From Platycnemis pennipes (Eukaryota; Arthropoda; Insecta; Odonata; Platycnemididae), in contig OW121853.1 in NCBI GenBank assembly GCA_933228895.1, positions 122,532,133 through 122,596,132 on the forward strand: 64,000 bases of DNA. The letters run 5' to 3'. The notes beneath the pieces were generated by a model. It was not told the origin of the DNA and made no database searches. It worked only from the letters and a program-made list of their open reading frames with translations. The translations under genes were made by a program, and so were the position numbers. Below are positions 33,926 through 43,150 of the stretch, piece by piece (position 1 is the first letter of the stretch; every line of letters starts with the position of its first letter).

Positions 33926-34444
33926 CGAAGCAACAAAACGTTCGAAGAACTATAGTGATACCTTGGTTGAAGATTAACCCGTTTGAACAATTTTTCGACT
34001 AGCGAAGATATTATTCACTGCTTTTCGTTCTCGGCTACCGAATTTGGATTCGGCTAACAAACGTATAAGTGTATGATCCCGCTAACATGACGCAGCCGCG
34101 TTGGGAGCAGAATTTTCGCACTAATCGTCTTTCGAATCACTGTCACTTGAGTGAGATAAATATGTCACTAAGCTGTATCACAAAACATATCTAGAAATCA
34201 CTATGCTATCATAAACATTAGTCATCAATCCTCACATTGGTTTGACGCAGCTCTCCACATAAATCTTCTATCAGCTAATCTCTTTAAATTTTCGTACGCT
34301 TCTCTTTCACATCCTCCTTCACGTGTTTTATAAATCGTTTATGAGGCCTTACTTTGCCGTTTTTCCCGTACACTTGTCCTTGGACGATTGAAATCATTAG
34401 GCCATCATGTCTCATGATGTGACCGATTAAGTTTTCCCGTCTTA

Positions 34445-35139
34445 AGGCAGTTTTACACGGTCATTGATACTGCGCAGGCTGTTGCGAGAACACTTGCGCA
34501 AGAAATATTGCGCCGTGTAAACAATTTGCGAGGACATGCAGCGCCACTGCGCGAACGCTTGCGAGCAAATTAGAACATGTTCTAATCTGATACATGCGTT
34601 CTCGCAAGTTTGAAGTTAATTCTCTCACTAGATGGTGCAGCTGTAGCGGCTTAGATCTGCCTGGGGAATTCTAGCAATTAAATAGGTTGTTGACGATTGA
34701 GTTGTTTTTGTTTGCACTCAACTCCTTAGGCAGTGATAAAATGCAATAATGATGAGCTGGGCGATTATTCATGTGGAAGCTTACATTTCGTGCGTAAAGA
34801 GCCTGTTACCTTGGCCCACATCCGTTCGTTCGTGGTCTAGGGTCTCCACTATTATGTTTAGACTATGGCTTAAAACATATTTTAAAGTGTTGGTAATTTA
34901 TCGCATCTTTCACGTCCAATTAATTGCTAGTTAACTGATTTTGACGTTATGCGATACATTGACGGTATTACCGCTACTGAATGGTATATCGCCACGGACA
35001 TAATTCACCGACGATTGCTCCGTGTTAAGCTGTCAAGCAAGTGTCCTCGCAACTTTCTACGTCACGGACTTTCGCAGACGACTGCTCAAACGGAATCAAC
35101 ATCAACTTGCGCAGTTTCAATGACCGTGTAAAACGGCCT
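34445..35139. mobile_element. Harbinger-like TIR element, non-autonomous
   Basis: Ends AGGCAGTTTTACACGGTCAT (34445) and, on the other strand, AGGCCGTTTTACACGGTCAT (35139); similarity continues about 15 bases further (TGATACTGCGCA). Flanked by TTA on both sides (34442-34444 and 35140-35142). A 3-bp TWA duplication fits PIF/Harbinger. No transposase domain in the 695 bp. Repeated TTGCGAGCAAA/GCGCAAG words occur near the left end. Confidence 0.85.
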
Positions 35140-35479
35140 TTAGGGTATTCAGAAAACCTCTTTTCTCCCCCTCTTCTTAGGACTTCCCCATTACTCGCTC
35201 GGTCGACCCATTCAATCTTCATCATTCTTCTGTAGCACCACATTTCAAATGCTTCCTCCCTTGACTTTTCCACTTCTTTATCATCCATGCCTCACAGCCA
35301 CAAAGAAACACGCTCGATATGTATGTTCTAATGTATGGTTCCTTAATTCTACGCTTGTATTTCCAGCTGTAAATAGATTATTTTTTGCTAGAATGGCCTC
35401 TTCGCCTGGGCCATTCTTCTGACTATTTCTTTCTTACTTCGTCTATCGTTAGTAACTGGGCTTCCCAGGTAACAGAACT

Positions 35480-35999
35480 ATATTAACCTTATCAGCGTAA
35501 CCAGTCTATTAAATGAATTAAATTGGGAATCATTGTCAGATCGCAGGTTTAAATGTTGACTTAATCTCTTAAACAAATTCCAAGACCATATTTTCAGTGA
35601 TGATGTTAAAAATATTTTGCGAACCCCAACTTACTATGGTAGACTGGACCGTGATCACAAAATTAGAGAAATTGATTGCCGAACTGTCAGATTCAAAATG
35701 TCCTTTTTTCCTCGTACAATTAGGGTTATGAATAACGGTAAATATATCCAGTGCGAGTGTAGCAATGGATAACATTGGTAGCTGCATGTTGGTATAAGGA
35801 CTTGAAGCTAACCCAACTAACAGCATGTTTTTGCATGTTTGCTTTGCTATTTTTATCTTTTTTTAAATGGTGAAGTTTAGAACAGTATATAAATACGAAA
35901 TCCTTTTTTATGCATGATATGTAGTGCATGTTTTGTGAGAATTCACCCCCTGCCACACACCTTTTTGGTGGCTTGCATGGTATTATGTAGATGTAGATT
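35480..35999 (+). mobile_element. LINE-A copy nested in LINE-B
   Basis: Plus strand: decayed ORF end (LNKFQDHIFSDDVKNILRTP-like, then RLDRDHKIREIDCRTVRFKM and FFPRTIRVMNNGKYIQ), the 3' UTR, CCCCCTGCCACACACCTTTT, and the tail ATGTAGATGTAGAT. LINE-B sequence AACAGAACT...AACTCTTTCACC is interrupted exactly at this unit with AACT on both sides, a possible short target duplication. Confidence 0.88.
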
Positions 36000-36045
36000 A
36001 ACTCTTTCACCTCCTCAAGTTTTTGTTTTCCTAGGTTTGTCGTTG

Positions 36046-37316
36046 GTTACCGGTCAGTGCTTGGTTAACCACTACGCTATACGCTAAGAAAAACTGCAAA
36101 TACCTGGGCTGACTAAGATGTAGGCTAACGAATGTGATTCCGGAACGATTCCCCTCCGTCAGCAGAGGTGACCCTACATATTCATTTAATGCGTGAGGAG
36201 ATTCTCCAGATAAAAATAATTCACTTAAACCGTATTCACCAGTCTCCATCTCCGTCTTAATCCTTGCAATTGATTCACCAAGACAAGTCACGTAGCATTT
36301 CTCTTAACCTTCCCTCAGTGAACTTATCCTCGGAGTAGAGAGCACGCAGGTACTTGAAATAAGAAGGTCTTCCTAAAGTCGTGATCCTAATGTTCCGACG
36401 CCTTCGGACTCGCCCTTTGCTCGGAAGTTCGTCTTCCCTTCCCTCTCGAACACCCAACTCCGCTCCGAGAATCCCTAACCGGCTCAAATGCCGACGTTCC
36501 AGGTCTTTTTCCGTCCTTCACGATCCCTCGAATTTTTTCCCGAACTCTACCAACTCTCCTAACTTGACTTACTTTTGAGTAACGCCTAACATTCCGAATG
36601 TCTTCCGGGCTTGATCTTAAGGAGCCGGCGTTGATGGCCTTTAGCCTTACTTATAATAAGAAAGTCTTGCACGCGAGGTTAAGGAACACGTCCCAGGGAA
36701 GCGTGATTTATCACACTTTCCGGCAAAAAGTCTATTATTCGTGCCATGAAAGAGAGATGTACACAAGTCTTCATCACAAGACAACTTCATCGCAGCCGAT
36801 TTTACCAAAAACCCTTAACGACAGCTTACTTTCGCAAGAAAATCGCTACTTAGGCGATGATGACCACAAACTAATAGCTCTCCAAACTACTAAACGACTC
36901 CACAGACTTTTCCAATGTATTGGGCCATGAGCAACCATTGATTTAAAGCCATTCTGGACAAGTGATTTCCAATTAGTGAGGTAAGGAACTAGAGTGAAGT
37001 GGAGGACCCATTAGGAGTGTGCAGGATTTTGTTAGGAAAATAATATTACATCGCTATTACAATCGCGAAACTCTACAAAATAGATATAGTATTAAATTCC
37101 CCAGGATTGTTTAATTCAAATTTTATTAATAAAGAAATAATATCATCCTGAATGAAGCAATGCATAAAATGCTGGAAACCCCACACAAAAGGGTAGAGAA
37201 CGCCCACTTAGACATAACTCTCGCTGGCTTCACCACAGATTGGAAACCCACAGGAGGGACTGGTAATTGGAGGCGAACGGTAGACACCGCAGCGGTTCCA
37301 GCCAGCCAAAGGACGC
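36046..37316. other. No supported gene
   Basis: A 110-codon plus-strand frame (36598-36930) and a 70-codon minus-strand frame (36487-36275) exist but match nothing known to me. There is no clear repeat until the hAT element. Confidence 0.4.
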
Positions 37317-37324
37317 CCCTATCT

Positions 37325-38105
37325 TAGTGATGGAAAAATGTCGGTCAAAATCGATTTTTCGAGCAATCGATTTTCCATCCAAATTAAAAGCTCGACTTTT
37401 CAGCAAAAATAGAAATTTGAACCAAAAGATCGATTAATCGAAAAAATCTACGGTTCATTTTTGAAAAAAATGCAGTTGGTACAAAAACATGTTTACTATT
37501 CATTTGAAAAACGCTCATGATACATATTTGAATGATACAAAAAATCCCTGAAAATGTACTTAGAAAACATTCTTGAATTATTAGTCGTAAAAATTTACAA
37601 TTTACTTTAATGTGGATCACCGCTTGGAATCATTCGGCTTCACTGAAATTTTTAAGAAAGATCAACTTATTGAGATGCTTTCTTGATGATCTAGGGCGTG
37701 CCTTTCCAATTTTACCGGCCTTAGAGAAAAGTCTTTCACGTGGGACGGATGACGTTATCATACTCAGCACTCTGATCGCGAAACGGTACGTGTTGGGGTA
37801 TTCACCCTTTATCTCCTCCCAGACTATCAGAGGATTGGGGTTGACTTTCCTATCGACGGGTGGCCTGTTGAGGTATTGCCTAACTTCTACTGGCATCTAC
37901 TTCTAACAAGAAGTGACCTCAGTGGCAGTTCATCGAGGACCTCTAATGACTACTACCCTGAGATCAAACGAAATGGTCAAGATCGAAGTTGAAAAATCGA
38001 GTTTGGATCGAAACTCGAAGATCATGGCTCGATCTCGATTTCCTCGATCTTTGACTATTAAAACTCGATTTTCGATTTTAATTGAAATCGATTTTTCCAT
38101 CACTA
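37325..38105 (-). mobile_element. hAT transposon, internally deleted, intact ends
   Basis: A perfect 15-bp terminal inverted repeat TAGTGATGGAAAAAT at 37325 and (reverse) 38105 is flanked by a perfect 8-bp target duplication CCCTATCT (37317-37324 and 38106-38113). Subterminal regions are packed with ATCGATT and CGATTTT words in both orientations. Only the C-terminal piece of the transposase remains inside, so the element is a deletion derivative that could have been moved in trans. Confidence 0.95.
37630..37896 (-). pseudogene. hAT transposase C-terminal dimerisation domain fragment
   Basis: An 88-codon minus-strand frame with VRQYLNRPPVDRKVNPNPLI, VWEEIKGEYPNTYRFAIRVL, MITSSVPRERLFSKAGKIGK and LNKLIFLKN. 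This is the hATC dimerisation region (NPL.WW....YP.....A..LL.I..TSVP.ER.FS..G), with one W kept. The RNase-H-like catalytic core and zinc finger are absent. Full-length hAT transposases are about 600 residues, so roughly 85% is missing. Confidence 0.9.
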
Positions 38106-38240
38106 CCCTATCTACACCCTTGACGAGGACAAATCTGGTGGTGATGTGTTCAAGACAAATCTAGGCAAAAGTAGGGATGTAAATGAGGAAAATTAAACAA
38201 AGAGACGGCCAGATATCACCTGAAGATCAATAAAAAGAAA

Positions 38241-38375
38241 TTCAAATTCTAAACAAATTCAATTATTGAACTTAAGCCCTGAAGAATGAAAAATTTTTCC
38301 GAAACTTCGGCCAAAAGTTCAATTGTGTTCATTTAAAAAAAAGACCTAAACTCCCGAAAAATCACCCATACATTT
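38241..38375 (+). mobile_element. Small retroposed element with hammerhead-like fold
   Basis: A 135-bp insertion between perfect 12-bp direct repeats AATAAAAAGAAA (38229-38240 and 38376-38387), inside LINE-B. It has no coding potential. It contains a hammerhead-like fold at 38260-38330. The length is below the ~300 nt typical of retrozyme monomers, but the TSD and ribozyme fit the same idea. It is not one of the SINE or LINE families in this window. Confidence 0.75.
38264..38325 (+). ncRNA. Hammerhead-like ribozyme, type I
   Basis: Stem I: TTGAACTT (38266-38273) pairs with AAGTTCAA (38315-38322), and GCC (38276-38278) with GGC (38309-38311). Core CTGAAGA (38279-38285), one extra base, stem II GAAAAATTTTTC with a minimal loop, core GAAA (38301-38304), then CTT and C17 at 38308, directly before GGC of stem I. 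The expected stem III ACGU reads ACUU here. All blocks are in canonical order with both strands of stem I present. Cleavage activity is not established. Confidence 0.55.
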
Positions 38376-38401
38376 AATAAAAAGAAAACTATGGTATTGG
38401 T

Positions 38402-38652
38402 AAGCAAGGGCCTAGCCACGTTGACACACCGGTTTCCGTTAGATCACCGAAGTTAAGCAATGTTGGGCCAGGACGAAGGTTGGATGGGTAACCCCCTGCC
38501 ATACCTCTGCCGTGGTGCTCTTGTCCCCTGTCTGCAAGTGGCGGGCAGTTTAAATGTGGGTTGGCACAATGGATCTAAAGAGGTCTAAGTGCCAGATGGG
38601 GAGCTCCATAAGGCCCCCGCCCACCCCTCCAATTTACATTTTTGCATTTTAA
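38402..38652 (+). mobile_element. 5S-rRNA-derived SINE, copy A
   Basis: A 251-bp insertion bounded by the 9-bp direct repeat GGTATTGGT (38393-38401 and 38653-38661) within LINE-B. The head GCCTAGCCACGTTGACACAC, AGATCACCGAAGTTAAGCAA and GTTGGATGGGTAACCCCC follow 5S rRNA, including A-box and C-box positions. The body (GAGGTCTAAGTGCCAG, CTCCATAAGGCCCCCGCC) is shared with copy B, and the tail is T-rich. 5S-derived SINEs (SINE3 class) are uncommon outside a few animal groups. Confidence 0.92.
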
Positions 38653-39185
38653 GGTATTGGTGTGTAATAGGAGAAAAGAAGACAGGACCAATGCTAAACT
38701 AGGAGAACAAAAAATCGAGGAGGTTGAAGAGTTCTGTTACCTGGTAGTCGAGTAAACAGCGGTGGACGAAGTAAAAGAGAAATAGTCAGTAGAATAGCCC
38801 AGGCAAAGGGCATTCAACCAAAAGAATAATCTTTTTACAGCTGGAAATAAAAGCGTAGAAGTAAGGAAACAATACACCAGAACGTACATCTGGAGCATGT
38901 TTCTTAATGGCAGTGACGATGACAGCAACGGAGAAGCCAAGTGTGGATGCAATCGAAAAGTGGTGCTACCGAAGAATGATGAAGATAAAATGGAACGACC
39001 GAGTGACAAACGAAGAAGACTTAAGAAGAGTGGGAGAAAAGAGATACTGAAAACCCTCAAAAGAAGGTGGGACAACTTAATCGGCCACATCTTAAGACAC
39101 GATGGCCTGAAGAAGACAATTGCTGAGGGAAAAGTGAACGGAAAGAATGGAAGAGGCAGGCCTCGTATGAGATATATGGACCAGG

Positions 39186-39353
39186 GTCCTTATTCTCGTT
39201 CTGAAACTCTAGTGGTATCCAAGGGATACGATAGGTTTTTCGGGACTCGCGTAAACTTTTTGTAAACATTCTAATGAGGAAATCAATGAAACGCAACCTC
39301 GGTTTCGTTGCTGGGGAGATAACCGAGGTTGCGTTTCAAACGAGAATACGGGC
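39186..39353. mobile_element. 168-bp MITE with internal hairpin, nested in LINE-B
   Basis: Bounded by CCAGG on both sides (39181-39185 and 39354-39358). Ends GTCCTTATTCTCGTT and, reversed, GCCCGTATTCTCGTTT form imperfect terminal inverted repeats. The right part (39287-39338) folds on itself as GAAACGCAACCTCGGTT / AACCGAGGTTGCGTTTC. The LINE-B alignment resumes at the duplicated CCAGG. Confidence 0.8.
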
Positions 39354-39475
39354 CCAGGTAGTGAAAGATGTAAAAGAGAGGAATCACGTTAGTATGAAGA
39401 GGTTGGCCGATAGAAGAATCGAGTGGAGAGCTGCTTAAAACCAATCTTAGGATTTTTGACCGAGTATGATGATGA

Positions 39476-40600
39476 TAAAACAAAGAGAATAAAGCATGTG
39501 ATTATACTTGAAGGGAATGGTTCAATCACATAGCAATTAATGGCTGATAATTAATATTCTAATAACAATTAACAATTAGCTGAATTAAACCTTTACAATT
39601 TAAATAAGTCAAATATTTTAAAATTCCTTAAAAGGTTTAAATTTGGTAGCATGAAAATGGCTGCACTTTACACTAATTTCAAATCCTATACTTCACGCAG
39701 CACACGCAAAACATTTTTTGTCCAATATATCCTTACTGCTGACTTCGAAATGGCATTTTCTTAATTGTGCAGCTCTGTAATCTATAAATGTATCGCGCAG
39801 ACAAATATCCGCAATTAACAAAAAACAAGGCTTTAAGAGGTCACGAGTTTTCGACGCAAATCAATCTCACGGGAATCAGAAACCTCAAACGGCTTAAAAA
39901 TCAACTTTCGAGATAAAGTCAAAGGCATAGGAGTCGGCAACACAGTCTGCACGCTATCGGCGAAAGGCAGAAATGATTTGTTTCCGCCATTAACGACGAG
40001 AACACTTGTTACGCTTAGCACGAGACCGTGACGTATAGTAGTCTCGAGAAAAGAATTCGAAATTCTCTCCAATATATCACTTTCCTTCTTCACCGACGGA
40101 AAACGTATATAAAATGAAGTGGAGGTAATTACACTTGACGTTATGTAAGAAAATACATTTAAGATAAAAGATAATATGACAAAAATATATTCGCAACAGG
40201 CGAATTAAATTTCATCGCTTAGTCCGAACCAAACATGATAGTTGATGGCAATATTCTTCGAATAAGCATATGTATGAAACCATTAATGAATTCAAATTTA
40301 GGGATGGTTTTTATATTCAGTATATTAATGCAACCGACGGAATGGCCGTTGACATGAACATTTGGGAGGCATCTTATCACAAGTTTTAAGTGTTCACGGA
40401 TTTATTTGGCAAAATATAGCACCAAGTTATTATTTTCGGTACTACTTGGCTGTATAAAATGCATAAATATTAATACTGAACATCAAATTGCAATGCTATT
40501 CCCCAGAAAATTATGCAGAAGTGTGGATACTGGAATAGGTTTTACGTGCTAGTGGGATGATACTGCTAATCGTCATGTCTAAACCACATCAACTCGTCAT
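39476..40600. other. No supported feature; AT-rich
   Basis: AT-rich DNA without recognisable repeats. A weak minus-strand open frame at 39833-40093 has no known domain. Confidence 0.45.
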
Positions 40601-40606
40601 TTTTGC

Positions 40607-40777
40607 ACAATAGCAGAAATTCCACGGAGAAAAAATCATTCGCCTTAACCGGCATTCGAACCCGGATCCCCTGATTTCCGGCCAGGTGCTTTAACCAGTA
40701 TAAAAAATTGAATGATCGCGAAGTAGCCGCGAGAACCTTAACGGCGTTACCCGCTGAAATGCACAATAGCAGAATTA
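40607..40777 (-). mobile_element. tRNA-derived SINE (SINE-U)
   Basis: On the minus strand TGGTTAAAGCACCTGGCCGG, AAATCAGGGGATCCGGGTTC and GAATGCCGGTTAAGGCG form a tRNA-like A box to B box (GGGTTCGAATGCC) head. The unit is flanked by direct repeats GCACAATAGCAGAA (from about 40606 and from about 40762), consistent with target duplication. The same TTCCACRGAGAAAAAATCAT tail occurs near 31358. Confidence 0.75.
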
Positions 40778-41046
40778 GCCGTATTGGCTAGTTTCCGATC
40801 TTTCAATTCGTCATTTTTGTGCTGCAACAATTGCTAGGAATACACTTTTTAGAGGAGTTTAAATTTTATTTATACATAGCTTTCGTTCCCGCATTAAGAG
40901 AATGTAGCAAACTAAAAATAGCTACGACGACGTAGAATTGACATCACTTCAAAGTTAACAGGCTTATGACGAAGAAATATTCATGACTAAATAGAGGAAA
41001 CGAGTTCCGGCGAGATGTGGTGGAAGTTTTCCATTATGGATAAATG

Positions 41047-41255
41047 AAAAAACGTAGTGAACTCCACAGTGAATTTTATTGCGACGACCTAGGTTTCGAC
41101 ACGTAGTGTCATCTTCAGGTACAATATACACTTCAATTCAATTAAGTAATTCAATTCAAGTGAAATTGAAGTGTATATTGTACCTGAAGATGACACTACG
41201 TGTCGAAACCTAGGTCGTCGCAATAAAATTCACTGTGGAGTTCACTACGTTTTTT
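41047..41255. repeat. Perfect palindrome, 92-bp arms, with mirrored hammerhead-like motif
   Basis: Bases 41047-41138 and 41164-41255 are exact reverse complements around a 25-base spacer. Each arm contains AATAAAATTCACTGTGG and a hammerhead-like block, in opposite orientation. Perfect arms imply a recent origin or gene conversion. The unit begins and ends in A/T runs. No coding capacity; no clear target duplication. Confidence 0.9.
41176..41226 (+). ncRNA. Hammerhead-like ribozyme, type I (right arm; mirrored in left arm)
   Basis: Core CTGAAGA (41184-41190), one extra T, stem II GACAC/GTGTC (41192-41196, 41200-41204), GAAA (41205-41208), stem III from the palindrome ACCTAGGT (41208-41215), C17 at 41216. 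Stem I: AC (41182-41183) with GT (41217-41218), an internal loop, then TATTG (41176-41180) with CAATA (41221-41225). The same motif occurs on the minus strand at 41077-41126. Stem III is too short for a normal hairpin loop, a feature of PLE hammerheads proposed to act as dimers. Confidence 0.6.
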
Positions 41256-41259
41256 TATT

Positions 41260-42295
41260 CATGACTACATAAAATGCAAAGAAAGAGGTATATTCTACGG
41301 TGAATTTAAATATGTACTCTAAAAACTTTTCTTTATCCATATTTCATTTCAAATCTCAAATTAAATTAAATCCCTATACAATGATGCACCCACAAATTGG
41401 TTCCATTACATTCCTTCAAAAGTGAAATTACTGATTTCCGTTGATTTCCAGTTTGAAATGATCCATTAGGAATGATAACATCTTCGCCATAAAGAGAAAT
41501 TGCGGATTAATAAAAGCAATGGCCATGAACGGGAGGGTTTCCCAGGGAATTCTAAGCTAATTGTATCAGGGAAAAGAGCATTTTATGTGTTTTCTCTGGT
41601 CAAACGACGGTTCTCAGATGAATCCAAAAATCCACATCTTAAATAAAAGTCATTAGAGTGAACAGCAGCGACTCGTGCACTTCATCCACGGACCCTTCCT
41701 TCACGAGAGGTTAACCTCGTGAATTGAAACGTGACGGACCTCAAATGCACATAGAAATTTCATCGTCATTCAAGCACACTGGAACTCAGATAAAAATAAC
41801 ACGCACGAGAGACAAACAACAACAGGTACCCATACTACCGACACAATCTCGTCTAGATCTGTACCTTGCCTGGATTTCAAACATCAAGTCCCTGCTGACA
41901 TAAACGCTCTAATTAAAACTCCGTATTTTCATTTAACCACCATTCGCACTCAGACTTCACCTTCGAAGACTGCGTGCTCCATTCCTGGGTCCATTCTCAT
42001 TTTCTTTTTAAAAAAAGAACTAAATGTCTGCATAGCAACGAAGGCAGGGAGCGTGCTTGAAAAATTAAAAATGCGATAAAAAATGAAAAAGTTAACAATA
42101 ATATGAAATAAGGAAGCTTGAGACAAGAGCATCACATTTCGGTTTCGACTGAGGCTCGGTTTTTGGAGAGCGCCGGGAGTTCACCAAATTAAAGTTAAGT
42201 AAAAAATAAAAACAATGCACATTTTCACTTAAAATAACAGTAAGATTTGTCATTATCAGTTGGTATTCGAACATTTAGCGTTGGTTTTGATGGAA
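41260..42295. other. No supported feature
   Basis: AT-rich. No recognisable gene or repeat. Confidence 0.45.
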
Positions 42296-43150
42296 TATTC
42301 AGTTTTACTCTCTCTCTCTACCTTCTTCCCCCACTATTCTGGACTGTACCTCCTAATATCATTTGTCTGAGCCGATCGGCACCCTTTTAGACGGCTTTCA
42401 TTCCTTCTACTATACCCATTCTCTTTCTACCTCTTACGTACCTTCCAGGAATTTTTTACCGTATGAATATATTTAGTTTCCCATCGTCCATTAATTTATT
42501 GAGCACCACCTAAAAAATCTTTCTTCCCCCTAATTTACCCTACTACCTTCCTCTCCTCTACCACCATCTCACAGAGGTTCGTCGCTCGTCTTCCGTTCCG
42601 GCCATTTTGTCCTGCCTTTCCCAAACCTACAGCACAAAAACCTCCAATCTTTTTTTTCATCTTATTTCTGTAGGATCCATTTCTCGGAACATTAATTCGC
42701 AACGCTTCATCGCAAGCTCTTTATTAAGTTTTTCATGACTTACGTATGTGATCGAAGTTTCGGTCAGCCAGCCCTCCAATTCACTATCACCCCTGTTTTT
42801 AATGCAATTCTTCATCTATAGTCTTTAGTACTGGCCTCATATTCACCCGAAGACGCTGCCCAAGTAACTAAAAGTCTCCACCGGTCTACTCTAAGCTCAT
42901 CCACTCGAGTGTTGTGCCTTAGAATTCTCTTTATTGAAATGCCTCATTGCTTTCATTTTCTCGTGATTCATCTTCATCGTGAACCCCACGTAATAAATCT
43001 CCAAAGCTTCCATAAACGATTGAAATCCATTAGTAGATTAGATAACCAACATTTCATCCGCGAATCTGATCCATTTGATAAACACTTCACCCACTTTTTC
43101 ATTTGCATAAATATTTCCTCGGAGATCACACTCCATTTCCTCGGCATGTG
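42296..43150 (-). pseudogene. Ancient LINE ORF2 relic
   Basis: Pyrimidine-rich on plus; on the minus strand the wording of a LINE C-terminal half survives (a FADD-like zone near 43060-43080, followed by YLGQRLRV-like, KTIDEELH-like and RRKKDFLGGAQ-like pieces, ending in a GAGAGAGAGAG run near 42310). No open frame. The family is unclear; distinct from LINE-A and LINE-B. Confidence 0.4.

Larger units (their letters stand above)
34200..36045 (-). mobile_element. LINE-B copy with two nested insertions
   Basis: LINE-B pieces at 34200-34441, 35143-35479 and 36000-36045 are collinear on the minus strand: tail region, then EAFEMWCYRRMMKIEWVDRA with EVLRRGGEKR (35280-35160), then the KKEIVSR/YLGS region, then the CTAGGAAAACAAAAACTTGA region. 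They are separated by a Harbinger-like element (34445-35139) and a LINE-A copy (35480-35999). Removing both restores a continuous LINE-B alignment. Confidence 0.85.
38187..39475 (+). mobile_element. LINE-B copy carrying three nested insertions
   Basis: Plus-strand LINE-B starts near 38187 (ACGGCCAGATATCACCTGAA), continues 38376-38401, 38653-39185 (TTGAAGAGTTCTGTTACCTG, AGTAGAATAGCCCAGGCAAA, then RRWDNLIGHILRHDGLKKTI) and 39354-39475 (VKDVKERNHVSMKRLADRRI, ending CCAATCTTAGGATTTTTGAC). Interruptions at 38241-38375, 38402-38652 and 39186-39353 are each bounded by direct repeats. Frames are broken by indels. Confidence 0.9.

Noticed and set aside
36598..36930. 110-codon frame as a gene
   Set aside because: No similarity, no splice or promoter context; length is possible by chance in this composition.
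38409..38530. Functional 5S rRNA gene
   Set aside because: The 3' third is replaced by a body shared with a second dispersed copy, and both copies have short target duplications.
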